A stretch of 64,000 nt of DNA from NCBI GenBank assembly GCA_029243025.1, contig JAQWSU010000022.1, positions 1-64,000 of the forward strand, in the 5' to 3' direction. Origin of the DNA: Pirellulaceae bacterium (GTDB lineage: Bacteria > Planctomycetota > Planctomycetia > Pirellulales > Pirellulaceae). Numbering within the stretch: the stretch's first letter is position 1; each line of letters begins with the position of its first letter. A model generated the notes under the pieces. That model searched no databases. It saw nothing but the letters and a program-made list of their open reading frames with translations, and had not been told where the DNA came from. Below, in pieces: positions 52,857-62,464 of this stretch. Position numbers and translations under genes: made by a program.

Positions 52857-53249
52857 TGAATCTGCAAAAGCAAGCGATGGCGTGCGGGGCGCATATTCAC
52901 GTGCCTGCCGGAGCAACGCCCAAGGATGGACTCTCGGCCGGTGTGGCGATGGCAACCGCTTTGGCGTCTCTCTATTCCCACCAGCTCGTTCGCGATGACA
53001 TGGCGATGACCGGCGAGATTACCTTGAGTGGTTGAGTTTTTCCCGTGGGTGGCATCAAGGAAAAGGTGCTGGCGGCACATCGGGCTGGCATGAAACGGGT
53101 GATCTTGCCTGAGGCGAATCGAGCGGACTTGGAGGAGCTGCCCAACCAAGTTCGAGACGAGTTGCAATTTGTTTGTAGTAGCGGAGTATGTCGAGCAGGT
53201 TGTGACGGCAGTGATTCCACATTTGGCCAATCACTTTACTAACGTCTGA
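52857..53249 (+). pseudogene. lon: C-terminal fragment of Lon protease, decayed
   Basis: The frame from about 52892 reads [20 protein letters not shown], matching the Lon proteolytic domain around its catalytic Ser (DGxSAG), then [11 protein letters not shown], a TGA stop (53033-53035) where Lon has Arg, and [16 protein letters not shown] with the catalytic Lys. Near 53175 the frame shifts; the last Lon residues ([17 protein letters not shown]) continue in the +1 frame to about 53249. Only about 120 residues of the usual 800 remain, with neither the ATPase nor the N-terminal domain. A single C-to-T change explains the stop. It is not expected to make an active enzyme. Confidence 0.9.
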
Positions 53250-53255
53250 TCGAAC

Positions 53256-54779
53256 CTATCCTGTTGCCGACTTGGTTGCTGCTGCCATGATTTTTTGTTC
53301 GGAGGCCTCCGCACGATCGAACTCGCCTGTCAAACGTCCCTCAGCAAGCACGAGGATGCGATCGCAGACGGTGAGCAGTTCCGGTAATTCACTCGAGGTT
53401 AAGATGATTGCGATGCCTTCATTGCACAGTTGGTTCATCAGTCGGTAGAGTTCGGATTTAGCTCCCACATCAACGCCTCGCGTGGGATCGTCAAGGAGCA
53501 AGATCTTTGGGCGAGTCAGCAACCATCGGCCGATAATTGTTTTTTGCTGGTTTCCGCCACTCAAGCTTGTGATGGGGGACTCCGGACCTGCGGTCTTGAC
53601 CGACAATCGGCTAATCATCTCGCTGACCAACTGCGATTCACGACCACGTCGAACGATACCGCCGCTTACGGTTTCTTCGAGCGTGCAAATGCTGATGTTT
53701 TCACGAACGCACATCTGAGCGAAAAGGCCCAGTCGTTTTCGATCTTCGGTAACCATCGCCACGCCCGCTCGTTTGGCTTCGTTGGGGTTGCGGAATCGGA
53801 CTTGTCGGTCATCGACAAAAACTTGACCACTGGGGGCCTCGTTCGTGGCCCCAAATAAGCATTCCAGCAACTCGGTTCGACCGGCACCCATTAGCCCGGC
53901 GATGCCCACGATTTCACCTTGCCGCAATTCAAAGGAAATGTCTTTGAGGCGCCATGCACGCGCATGTCCCGGCCAAGGCAATGAAAGTCCTCGAACCTCT
54001 AAGATGATATCGCCCGGGTTGCGCACATCGCCAAGATCTATGTCATCGATGTCACGGCCCACCATCAGATTGGTCACTTCTCGCGGGGAAGTTGCGCCGC
54101 GGTCAAGTGTTTTGACGAGTTCGCCGTCTCTCAAAATCGTGATTCGATCCGATAGCCGAAAGACCTCGTCCATTTTGTGCGATATATAGAGGATTGTTAC
54201 TCCGTCACGCCGTAACTTATCGATGACGCGATACAGTCGCTCGACTTCCGATTCCGTCAATGCGCTTGTTGGTTCGTCCATGATGAGAATGTCTGAACTC
54301 AGAGATAATGCCTTGGCAATTTCCAGCAACTGCTGGTCTCCCACCCTCAGTGATCCGGCCAGCGCCTGAGGGTGGACATTACATTCCAAGCGTTTCAGGA
54401 GGCTTTGCGTCTCGTCGTTCATTAACTTGTGGTTGAGCAAGCCCAGTGAAGACGTGTGTTCGCGGCCGAGAAACACGTTGGCCGCTGCGGAGAGTTCCTC
54501 CACGAGGTTGAGCTCTTGGTGGATGATGCTGACGCCCTTCGATTCGGCATCTCGCGTGCCGCGGAATTGTACGGGCTGATTGTGGATAGAAATTTTCCCT
54601 TCATAGTCCGTGATGACCCCAGAGAGAATCTTCATCAGAGTACTCTTGCCAGCTCCATTTTCGCCGCAAATCGAATGCAATTCGCCCGAGCGGATGTCGA
54701 TCGATACATTCGAGAGCGCGACCACCCCCGGGTAGCGTTTGGTCACATTCTGAATCGAGATGATCGAGGTTGAAGTCAC
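53256..54779 (-). CDS. Sugar ABC importer ATPase (RbsA/MglA type, two ATPase domains)
   Basis: About 507 residues with two tandem ABC domains. Domain 1: Walker A GENGAGKST, signature-like LRVGDQQLLEIAKAL and Walker B ILIMDEPTSAL. Domain 2: a degenerate Walker A (GLMGAGRTELL), signature LSGGNQQKTIIGRWLL and Walker B ILLLDDPTRGVDVG. This asymmetric pair is typical of ribose/galactose/autoinducer importers. GTG at 54779 begins 4 nt after the permease stop, with GAGGG 9 nt upstream, so the longer frame from 54863 (overlapping the permease) is unlikely. Last gene of the transporter operon. Confidence 0.9.
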   Translation of the reverse strand: MTSTSIISIQNVTKRYPGVVALSNVSIDIRSGELHSICGENGAGKSTLMKILSGVITDYEGKISIHNQPVQFRGTRDAESKGVSIIHQELNLVEELSAAANVFLGREHTSSLGLLNHKLMNDETQSLLKRLECNVHPQALAGSLRVGDQQLLEIAKALSLSSDILIMDEPTSALTESEVERLYRVIDKLRRDGVTILYISHKMDEVFRLSDRITILRDGELVKTLDRGATSPREVTNLMVGRDIDDIDLGDVRNPGDIILEVRGLSLPWPGHARAWRLKDISFELRQGEIVGIAGLMGAGRTELLECLFGATNEAPSGQVFVDDRQVRFRNPNEAKRAGVAMVTEDRKRLGLFAQMCVRENISICTLEETVSGGIVRRGRESQLVSEMISRLSVKTAGPESPITSLSGGNQQKTIIGRWLLTRPKILLLDDPTRGVDVGAKSELYRLMNQLCNEGIAIILTSSELPELLTVCDRILVLAEGRLTGEFDRAEASEQKIMAAATKSATG

Positions 54780-54783
54780 CTGA

Positions 54784-56040
54784 CTAGGCCCTCTTGGTTC
54801 GTGCCATTTCCACGATCTTTTGGGCGGATAGAATCGCCGCGACCGAGAGACCAGTGACGACACCGACTGTGATTCCCTGATTCTTTTGGGTCATCACAAA
54901 GATAACTGTTCCCACCAACAAGGCCAGGATCGGAATAGTGATGATTCCAAGAACTCCCGGGAAGAAATCTTTTTTTACCCCCGAGCTTTGGCGGCGAAGC
55001 TCATTAAATGCAACTGCCAGGACAACCAGAAAGCCAACGATCATACCTTGGTAATCGTCTGATCCCGCTCTGACAATCTTGGCGACAGCGTCAATGACTA
55101 ATCGCAGGAAGAGCACGCCAAGCATGACGCCGGGGATCAGGCCGACACCTCCTTGTAGACTGCAGCCGCCCACGACTGCCGCCGCGATCGCATTTAGTTC
55201 GTAGCCGACCGCAAGTGTCGATGGATTGGCGGAACCGACCTTCGCTGTATAGAGTACACCTGCGATTGCCGCGGTCACGGAACCAATGCAGTAAGCGAGC
55301 CACTTCAATAGGTCAGTACGAATACCGCTAAGACGTGCAGCCTCCTCGTTGCCTCCCATGGCGTAAAGGTGACGTCCGACAACTGTAGCATTCATTAAGA
55401 ACCAACAGGCGATACCAAGGACGATGAAGATCAGCAGAGCCACCCACCATTCGCTCAAATAGGCGAACGTTGCGTCGTCGGCTCGAACGGTTGTGACTTG
55501 ATTGCCTAATTGAGCGGTGACGGCTTGGTTTAGGATTTTGGCAAGGCTACGGAGGCCAACAAGCGAGGCTAGCGTGGCCACGAAGGGAGGTAATCGGATG
55601 ATGGTAATCAGCCAAGTATGTACCGTGCCAACCATCAGACCAGCGGACATCGTGAGAAGAATGGCGACGCTCACAATCGTCAGTCCGACGTCTGTTGCGT
55701 CAGGTAGCATGTCATCGCCTTTGGGCGCGAGCACCAACATCACAAGACCGCAAATGGATCCAGCGAACACGATCATTGATCCGCTGGAAAGATCGATACC
55801 GCCAGAGATGATGACGATGGCCGCTCCCAGCGCGAAAATGCCGAGTAACGCCGTTTGATGCAGAATGTCTTTTAGGTTTCGCGTCGGTTCGTTGAGATAA
55901 TCAGCGGTTCCGTGGAACAATAAATTTGCACCGATCGTACCAATGACGACCAGAACGAGGGCGATCACAAGACCCAGTTCGTTACGGTATCGCTTTGCGA
56001 AACTTGTCGAAACTTGTTGCGTTTCTGTATCGCTGCTCAT
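54784..56040 (-). CDS. Sugar ABC importer permease (RbsC type)
   Basis: 418 residues with about ten membrane spans of the BPD_transp_2 family. IVIISGGIDLSSGSMIVFAG carries the family hallmark GGIDLS-GS, and NEEAARLSGIRTDLLKWL matches the cytosolic EAA-like loop that contacts the ATPase. Substrate not defined; ribose, xylose, myo-inositol or similar sugars are typical. It starts 7 bp after the stop of the binding protein. Confidence 0.9.
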   Translation of the reverse strand: MSSDTETQQVSTSFAKRYRNELGLVIALVLVVIGTIGANLLFHGTADYLNEPTRNLKDILHQTALLGIFALGAAIVIISGGIDLSSGSMIVFAGSICGLVMLVLAPKGDDMLPDATDVGLTIVSVAILLTMSAGLMVGTVHTWLITIIRLPPFVATLASLVGLRSLAKILNQAVTAQLGNQVTTVRADDATFAYLSEWWVALLIFIVLGIACWFLMNATVVGRHLYAMGGNEEAARLSGIRTDLLKWLAYCIGSVTAAIAGVLYTAKVGSANPSTLAVGYELNAIAAAVVGGCSLQGGVGLIPGVMLGVLFLRLVIDAVAKIVRAGSDDYQGMIVGFLVVLAVAFNELRRQSSGVKKDFFPGVLGIITIPILALLVGTVIFVMTQKNQGITVGVVTGLSVAAILSAQKIVEMARTKRA

Positions 56041-56047
56041 GAGCCGA

Positions 56048-57163
56048 CTACGAACCTGTTAGGTCCCGTTCTTTCATCCATTCACGAAACTCGGTATACG
56101 TGAAATACTTGGTCTCGGGATTAAACATTTCGGGGGTCAGCGGCGAGCCATTATCAGGTACGACGACGCGAAGTTCCGTCGTGTAGATGTCATCGCCTTC
56201 GCTCTTGAATTTCTGTGTTTCAGAGTCGTAGCCCGGAAACATCGAAGCGATCTTTTCGTGGTCGTCTTCGACAAGAGCCTTCATCAATTCTGTCCCGAGG
56301 TAACCCATCTGATAAGGGTTTTGCACGACCATCGCATCGATCTCACCAGCTTCGAGATCTTTTAACGCTAGCGGTGCGGCATCGAACACAACGATCGTGG
56401 TCTTGTCACGAATGTTGCGTTCATCGACGACCCGCACGATCGCGTGGGCATTGTAGGCCCAGATGCCAACCAGTGTATCCAGGTCAGGGTTGTTGTTCAG
56501 GGCCGCTTTGACATTTTCCTGTGCTTGATTCTCGTCACCACCGTCTGCCAAGCTGTCGCGACTCACGAATTTATCACCAGCACCTTCGCCAAATCCATTA
56601 ATTCTTTCGATCGCATTGGCTACCGTTTTGAGTCCGACGAAGGTTGCGTATTTGCCACCGTCGGGGCGAATGCCTTTTGCTGCTTTTCCGAGCTCTTGTC
56701 CGCCAATCACATTGTTGGTTCCGAGATAGGCAAATCGGCTTGACTTGTCGTCCATGTCGGAATCAATCGTGATGACTTTTACCCCTTTGTCTCGCAAGTT
56801 CTTCATCTCGTCGACAATCCGCGGATTCTTGGCGTCAACTGATGAGATGGCGATTGCAGCAATTCCTGATTGAGTCACATACTGTTTGAGCTTGTTGATC
56901 TGTGCCTCTTCCGAGAAGTCGCCTTTGTCCAAGACCGCTTCGAGATTAGATTCAGAAAGCTTGAGGTCGTCCGCTGCCTTGTTCATCCCTTTTCGCATTG
57001 CGTCCCAAAATGGGTCATCGCCATTGGTGAGAAGAATCAGTCGTTGAGTATCCGGCGAGTTGCCGATTTGTGCCGACTTATTGCAACCCGTGGACGCGGC
57101 CAAGCTGATGAGTGCCAGCGCAAGCGTCAACGCCAAATGGTTTCGAACTGTCGTAGCCACCAT
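56048..57163 (-). CDS. Sugar-binding lipoprotein of the ABC importer (RbsB type)
   Basis: 371 residues: a lipoprotein signal with Cys near 25 (AASTGCNKS) and the two-lobed periplasmic-binding fold of the Peripla_BP_4 family (ILLTNGDDPFWDAMRKGMNKAA, IAAIAISSVDAKNP, KVITIDSDMD, LVGIWAYNAHAIVRVV, AMVVQNPYQMGYLGTELM). It captures the substrate for the permease/ATPase pair. ATG at 57163 has AAAGG 9 nt upstream; ATG at 57172 abuts that site, and longer frames to 57289 lie beyond it. First gene of the operon. Confidence 0.9.
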   Translation of the reverse strand: MVATTVRNHLALTLALALISLAASTGCNKSAQIGNSPDTQRLILLTNGDDPFWDAMRKGMNKAADDLKLSESNLEAVLDKGDFSEEAQINKLKQYVTQSGIAAIAISSVDAKNPRIVDEMKNLRDKGVKVITIDSDMDDKSSRFAYLGTNNVIGGQELGKAAKGIRPDGGKYATFVGLKTVANAIERINGFGEGAGDKFVSRDSLADGGDENQAQENVKAALNNNPDLDTLVGIWAYNAHAIVRVVDERNIRDKTTIVVFDAAPLALKDLEAGEIDAMVVQNPYQMGYLGTELMKALVEDDHEKIASMFPGYDSETQKFKSEGDDIYTTELRVVVPDNGSPLTPEMFNPETKYFTYTEFREWMKERDLTGS

Positions 57164-57287
57164 GCGAACCATCCTTTGGAATTTTTGCCAGCGTACTGGA
57201 CCCCCGTCGCAGTCTGCGAAGGCAGATTGATTTGAAAAGAGCCCTAATTTTAAGTGCGGCGAGCAACGCATACAAGTAGTTGCCAGC

Positions 57288-58397
57288 ATGCCACTTTTCG
57301 GCAGCTATCGCCGATCAAGCAAACTTGTTTCAACTCTTTCCCCCGAAGAACCGATCCAATTAGTAAGTTCCCACCTCACGCCTGCTCGAACAATGCGTCC
57401 TTCCATGAGCAACTTTTCTAAAACTTCGTCTGAATCCGCGTCCGGACCATTTCGGGCAGCCGATCTGGCACCCAACAAACTGTTGGGGAACTGGCAGTTA
57501 GAGAATATCGTCTCGGCCGGCCCTTTTACGAATGTTTATTTTGCCCGTCCTCTCGGCTGTCCGCCGTCTTGGCCCGCCGATTATGTCGTCAAGGTTCTCA
57601 ACCCGAAGCATACGACCGACCCGGTGGCGGTGAATGCCTTGCGACGTGAGGCAGAAGTTGGTCGTCACAGCTCGCATCCGAATTTGGTGCCCATTCTTGA
57701 GGCTCAGTTCAATGAGGGGCGTCCCCACCTCGTAATGCCCCGACTCGGTGGAGCAGCCTTGAACGCCGCGATAAGCGGAATTGGACAGTTGGCTGTCTCC
57801 CAGGCGCTTTGGATTTCCCGGCAAGTCGCTCAGGCCTTGAGGCACTTACATGCGAAAGGTTGGGTGCATGCGGATGTTAAGCCTGCCAACATGGTGGTGT
57901 CTGAGGACGGCCACGCGACCTTGATTGATCTTGGATCGACTTTACGGCCGGACGAGTCGATCTTTGCTTGGCAACGTCCGGTGGTTGGGACTTTGAAATA
58001 CGTCGCGCCGGAACTCTTAATCTCCGCGACGCAAACGAATCCTTCGAGCGACATTTACAGTCTGGGCATTTCTCTTTTTGAAATGCTCGCTGGACACCCT
58101 CCGTTTGCGACGAATGAACCGGAAGAGCTTGTCGAGGCTCACTTAAGTCACGCGGCTCCAGATGTGGTTGACTTGCGAACGGATGTTCCAGATCGAGTTG
58201 GCCGTCTGTTGCGGGGGATGCTCGCGAAAGATCCGCTTCGTCGTCCGCAGTCGGCCGATGAGGTGGTTAATCAACTTGCTTCACTCGAGATTGAAACACT
58301 TGACTCTCGATTTGATCAGGGGAGACCTACGGCGGTTCATGCTCCAAATCGAGTCCGTTGTCGATCGAACGATGTTCCGTCGATTGAGCCATCTTGA
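57288..58397 (+). CDS. Serine/threonine protein kinase (Hanks type)
   Basis: 369 residues, cytosolic, with no membrane span. Kinase domain (about 68-335): a loose Gly loop (VSAGPFTNVYFARP), Lys102 in VVKVL, Glu in the RREAEV helix, catalytic HADVKPAN at 194-201 with Asp196, DLG at 214-216 in place of DFG, and VAPELL/SSDIYSLGISLFEMLAGHPPF. The N-terminal 67 residues are low-information and the tail is basic. Substrates unknown. Start uncertain: ATG at 57393 or 57405 would remove 35 or 39 residues. Divergent from the sugar importer operon by about 124 bp. Confidence 0.85.
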   Translation: MPLFGSYRRSSKLVSTLSPEEPIQLVSSHLTPARTMRPSMSNFSKTSSESASGPFRAADLAPNKLLGNWQLENIVSAGPFTNVYFARPLGCPPSWPADYVVKVLNPKHTTDPVAVNALRREAEVGRHSSHPNLVPILEAQFNEGRPHLVMPRLGGAALNAAISGIGQLAVSQALWISRQVAQALRHLHAKGWVHADVKPANMVVSEDGHATLIDLGSTLRPDESIFAWQRPVVGTLKYVAPELLISATQTNPSSDIYSLGISLFEMLAGHPPFATNEPEELVEAHLSHAAPDVVDLRTDVPDRVGRLLRGMLAKDPLRRPQSADEVVNQLASLEIETLDSRFDQGRPTAVHAPNRVRCRSNDVPSIEPS

Positions 58398-58410
58398 CCG
58401 AATCAGTGAT

Positions 58411-59718
58411 CTATTCGATCGGTAGGCCCCGATAACTTCGGTCCAAGATATCCATCGGGTGGAGCAATCGAAGTGGTTGTCCTTCGATGCGAGCCTCTTT
58501 CGCAATCTGTAACAAACAGCCTGCGTTTGCGGTAATCACCAAACTCGCCTTGGTGGAGAGTATATTCGCCAGCTTTCGTTGGGCGAGTTGCCCGGCCATT
58601 TCCGGCTCTGTTAGGTTGTAGGTTCCCGCTGCTCCGCAGCACAGTTCACTTTCTGGCAGAGGGACCAGTTCCAAGCCGGGGACGTGATTGAGTAATCGTC
58701 GAGGCGCTTCACGAATCTGTTGGGCATGTGCTAAATGACAGGCGTCGTGGTAGGTCGCCCGTTGGCGTATTTCACCCTTGGGTGGGATCAGGCCTAGTTC
58801 GTCGAGGAATTCGTGGACGTCTTTGGTTTTTGCCGCGAATGCGGCTCTTTCCGGTTGGTTCGAATCTCGCCAGTGCAGCCCGTAATCTTTCAGCATGGAT
58901 CCACAACCAGCCACATTGACGATGATCGCGTCATAATCGTCCGGTGGGATCGCTCGGAGGTTCGTGTCGGCCAATTCCCTGGCCGGGAGTTCATTTCCGG
59001 CGTGAAAATGAATCGCGCCGCAGCATTCTTGTCCTGGAGGTACGATTACGTCGCAACCATTTTCCTGCAACACACGAGCGGTTGCCCATTGAGTCTGATC
59101 GAACATGACGTCACCGATGCAACCTCGGAACAAGGCGACGCGCGCTCGTCGTGGTCCCTTTGCTGGTAATTCGGTCGGCAATTCGTCGAGCGGTTTAGAG
59201 AGTGGCGGCAACATGGCTACGAGCTGTTGAAGCTGCGTGGGTAGCAGCTTGGGCAGGCCCAAAAAGTCGGCCAAGCGATCGACCCCAAGCCGTTGGGACC
59301 ACCGGGCCAGTGTCATCGCTTGACGCAGTCGCTCGCGATTCGGGAACAGGCCGAACAGGATCCAGCGATGGAACCAATCATCCGTTTTACTCTGCCCCTC
59401 GTTTGATCGCGCCATTGAAACTCGGAAGGGTTCGATGAGCTGGCCATATTGAACTCCGGACGGACAGGCCGACTCGCAAGCCCGGCAGTCAAGACAAAGT
59501 TCCAAATATCGACGAACCGGCTGAGTGAGTTCGAGCTCTCCATCGGTTACAGCACGCATCAAGTAGATGCGTCCGCGCGGACTATTATTCTCATTGCCAG
59601 TCTCGACATAGGTCGGACATGCGGACGTGCAGAGTCCACAGTGGACGCAGTCCAGAAAGCGTTCGTAATTTATTTCAGAGCCCGGCTGGGATGTTGACTC
59701 GGATGACGAGGTGTTCAT
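58411..59718 (-). CDS. glcF: Glycolate oxidase iron-sulfur subunit GlcF
   Basis: 435 residues. Two 4Fe-4S motifs are present (CVHCGLCTSACPTY near 24-37 and CLDCRACESACPSG near 74-87), followed by two CCG domains with ECCGAIHFHAG and LCCGAAGTYN, as in GlcF and heterodisulfide-reductase-type subunits. It accepts electrons from the GlcDE flavin subunits when glycolate is oxidised to glyoxylate. Its ATG overlaps the GlcE stop as ATGA, so the two are translationally coupled; the longer frame to 59790 would overlap glcE. Last gene of the cluster. Confidence 0.93.
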   Translation of the reverse strand: MNTSSSESTSQPGSEINYERFLDCVHCGLCTSACPTYVETGNENNSPRGRIYLMRAVTDGELELTQPVRRYLELCLDCRACESACPSGVQYGQLIEPFRVSMARSNEGQSKTDDWFHRWILFGLFPNRERLRQAMTLARWSQRLGVDRLADFLGLPKLLPTQLQQLVAMLPPLSKPLDELPTELPAKGPRRARVALFRGCIGDVMFDQTQWATARVLQENGCDVIVPPGQECCGAIHFHAGNELPARELADTNLRAIPPDDYDAIIVNVAGCGSMLKDYGLHWRDSNQPERAAFAAKTKDVHEFLDELGLIPPKGEIRQRATYHDACHLAHAQQIREAPRRLLNHVPGLELVPLPESELCCGAAGTYNLTEPEMAGQLAQRKLANILSTKASLVITANAGCLLQIAKEARIEGQPLRLLHPMDILDRSYRGLPIE

Positions 59719-60956
59719 GAGTAAATGTAGCGTCCCGGGTTGAGGAGGTTGAGCGGGTCGAATTGTTCCTTGATGCGATCCATCATCCAAAAGGGTTCGT
59801 CAATCCCGCCCCAAGTAGACTGGCGGGTCATTTCTTGGCCGCTTGGATTTGACATGACCACCACATTGCCGTGATGAGCGATCGCTAGAGGACGGAGGTT
59901 GCTGGTCACGACGCGAGAGATGCCCTGTGCTGGAAACTCCGGAAATCGTAAGTAGACAATCCCGTTACCGGCATGGGCATGAATCGAACAGTCCGTTTCC
60001 AGCGCTCGTGCGGCCTTGATCATCGCTGTCGTTCCACTCGGCACTACATTGGCCTTGAGGACGAGCGGCGCGTCAGCAGCGGCCGGGAAATCGACCAGCT
60101 GTTGGAACAAAGATGCTTGCTGGTCTCTGGTGACGAGTTGTTGATTTTTGATTTGTTGGCTTTGCCATTCGCTCTGCAATTGGCTGACCATCCAATTTAC
60201 CTCTGAGTCAGTGCCCTCTAAAACGGCAATCAGCCAATCACGATCCGAGTCTCCATTGAGTTCTGGTGCACTTTGCCAGCTAGTGCCACCAACGAGCTCC
60301 AAGGCGGTGGGGTAGGTCTTCGACTGAACCATCGTTGCCAGGACGCTCTCCGCATGATCGAGGTTGTCAGGTTGGCCGACGAGGATTTCTCGGCGAGTGG
60401 CCAAAGGCTTGACCTTCAAGGTGATCTCGGTAATGACTCCCAAGGTGCCAAGCGAACCGACCAACAACTTGCAAAAGTCGTATCCGGCCACATTCTTGAC
60501 GACACGTCCGCCGCCGGAAAAACGACGACCACAACCATCGACTGCGCCGATTCCGATCACGTAGTCACGGGCAGTGCCAAAGCCCCAGCGTCGGGGCCCA
60601 TTGTGATTCGTTGCCAGAACGCCTCCGATTGTTGCCGTTTCGCTGTGCGGTACGTCGAGCGGAAGTTGTTGTCCCTCGGCTCGCAGCTTTTCTTGCAACG
60701 CCGACATCGTCATGCCAGCTTCAACGGTGATGGTCATGTCGCCGACAGGATAATCAATGATTCTCGAGATGGCTCGCATCTGTACGGCCAGCCCGGGTTG
60801 CTGGGCCGGAAGACCATAGTTGAGGCTTGTACCACCGCCAACCGGATAGATTGCCTCTCTTCGATCGTAAGCTTCGCGGATCACATTGGCCAGTTCAGTG
60901 ACAGAAGCCGGTTCGATCGTTTCAGATATCGGCAAGTCGGATGTGGAAGTTGTCAT
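59715..60956 (-). CDS. glcE: Glycolate oxidase FAD-binding subunit GlcE
   Basis: 413 residues of the PCMH-type FAD family. FAD-binding landmarks: AIYPVGGGTSLNYG, ISRIIDYPVGDMTITVEAG and VVKNVAGYDFCKLLVGSLGTLG. It is shorter than GlcD because its C-terminal half is reduced, as is typical of GlcE. ATG at 60956 lies 11 bp after the glcD stop; the extra 19 residues of the longer frame (61013) overlap glcD. Confidence 0.92.
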   Translation of the reverse strand: MTTSTSDLPISETIEPASVTELANVIREAYDRREAIYPVGGGTSLNYGLPAQQPGLAVQMRAISRIIDYPVGDMTITVEAGMTMSALQEKLRAEGQQLPLDVPHSETATIGGVLATNHNGPRRWGFGTARDYVIGIGAVDGCGRRFSGGGRVVKNVAGYDFCKLLVGSLGTLGVITEITLKVKPLATRREILVGQPDNLDHAESVLATMVQSKTYPTALELVGGTSWQSAPELNGDSDRDWLIAVLEGTDSEVNWMVSQLQSEWQSQQIKNQQLVTRDQQASLFQQLVDFPAAADAPLVLKANVVPSGTTAMIKAARALETDCSIHAHAGNGIVYLRFPEFPAQGISRVVTSNLRPLAIAHHGNVVVMSNPSGQEMTRQSTWGGIDEPFWMMDRIKEQFDPLNLLNPGRYIYS

Positions 60957-60967
60957 GGGGATTCTCG

Positions 60968-62407
60968 TTAGAGTGCAGCACGTCGACCGGGGTGGGTTTG
61001 TTCGACGCCACATGCCCCTGCCGTGGGTAGCATCTTGTAAGGGCTTAGATGATTGTCAGGGTTGAAAGCGGTTCGTAGTCGTTCCATCGCTGCTAGATCG
61101 CCCGCGTCGAACATCTTGTTCATGAAACTTACTTTTTCCACGCCGATGCCATGTTCACCCGTCACGCTACCACCGCAATCGAGGCATTCATCCAAGATTT
61201 CTCCACTCGCTTGGAGGACACGATCGACCTGTGACGAGTCTCGCTCATCGAACAGTAGGATTGGGTGGAGATTGCCGTCACCCGCGTGAAAAACATTGAC
61301 GATCTCGATTTGGTGTTTCTCTCCAATTTCCCGAATTCGTCGCAGGATGTGAGGAAGTTTGGTTCGTGGTACGACACCGTCTTGAGTACAGTAGCTAGGG
61401 CTGAGTCGACCAATTGCTCCGAACGCTTGTTTGCGGCACTTCCATAATTTTTGGCGTTCATTCTCGTCTTTTGCGAGTCGTACTTCGCGCGCCCCGCGTT
61501 GTGTGCACAGCTCGGTAATTCGATCGCGTTGCTCGTTCAAGCCGGCTTCCAGTCCGTCGACTTCGATCAGGAGGACGGCCTCTGCGTCGAGAGGAAAACC
61601 AAAGTGGAACGCTTCCTCCAACGCCCCGATGATCCCTTTGTCCATCATTTCGAGTGCTGCTGGGACAATTCCTGCCGAGATAATTTCCGTGATCGCATTC
61701 GTCGTGTCTTCGACCGAATCAAATACGGCTAACATTGTCCGATAGCCTTGGGGATTCTTGGTGATACGAACGCACGCTTCGGTGACGATCGCGAGCGTTC
61801 CTTCGCTGCCAACCAATGTTCCGACGAGATCAAGCCCTGGACCATCTTCTGCCGGACCACCAAACCGCACGATACGACCATCGGCCATGACCGCTTCGAT
61901 TCCCAAAACGTGATTGACCGTGACGCCATACTTGAGTGTATGGGGACCCCCTGAATTTGTGGCAACATTGCCTCCAATCGTGCAGGCCCCCTGACTGGAT
62001 GGGTCGGGCGCGTAATGATATCCCGAGCCTTTCAGCGCTTCTGTCAAACGTACATTGACAACGCCTGGTTGAACCACCGCGTACCCGTCGCGCAAATTGA
62101 TCTCCAAGATCGAATTCATGCGAGTGAGCACGATCATCACGCCTCCACCGACGGGTAAGCATCCACCTGCCAAGCTTGTACCTGCACCTCGCGGTACGAA
62201 TAGAACATCCGCCTGCTGGCATTGTTTGACAATTTCGGCGACTTCCGCCGTATCTTGCGGAAAGACGGCAATGTCCGGACTGTTTTTCTCGATGACGAAG
62301 CCGTCACACTCGTACACCAGCAAGTCAGATCGACCGGAAAGCACTCGGTCGGATCCCAAAAGCTTGCGGAATTGATCGATTAATTGGTACAGCTTTGAAT
62401 TTTGCAT
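60968..62407 (-). CDS. glcD: Glycolate oxidase FAD-linked subunit GlcD
   Basis: 479 residues of the FAD-linked oxidase C family. Visible are VPRGAGTSLAGGCLPVGGG (FAD pyrophosphate site), GACTIGGNVATNSGGPHTLKYG, DLVGTLVGSEGTLAIVTE, the NVFHAGDGNLHP metal/substrate motif and CGGSVTGEHGIGVEK. With GlcE and GlcF it forms the membrane-associated complex that oxidises glycolate (also D-lactate in some relatives) to feed the respiratory chain. Confidence 0.94.
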   Translation of the reverse strand: MQNSKLYQLIDQFRKLLGSDRVLSGRSDLLVYECDGFVIEKNSPDIAVFPQDTAEVAEIVKQCQQADVLFVPRGAGTSLAGGCLPVGGGVMIVLTRMNSILEINLRDGYAVVQPGVVNVRLTEALKGSGYHYAPDPSSQGACTIGGNVATNSGGPHTLKYGVTVNHVLGIEAVMADGRIVRFGGPAEDGPGLDLVGTLVGSEGTLAIVTEACVRITKNPQGYRTMLAVFDSVEDTTNAITEIISAGIVPAALEMMDKGIIGALEEAFHFGFPLDAEAVLLIEVDGLEAGLNEQRDRITELCTQRGAREVRLAKDENERQKLWKCRKQAFGAIGRLSPSYCTQDGVVPRTKLPHILRRIREIGEKHQIEIVNVFHAGDGNLHPILLFDERDSSQVDRVLQASGEILDECLDCGGSVTGEHGIGVEKVSFMNKMFDAGDLAAMERLRTAFNPDNHLSPYKMLPTAGACGVEQTHPGRRAAL

Positions 62408-62464
62408 GGAGGGAATTATAAAAAAATTGGGGCTTGGATGGCTACGCCTCCCAAGGCAAAACTG

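Noticed and set aside
53033-53035. Selenocysteine or recoding at the TGA inside the Lon fragment
   Set aside because: The position is Arg in Lon, no SECIS-like element was seen, the frame later shifts and most of the gene is missing; decay explains it better.
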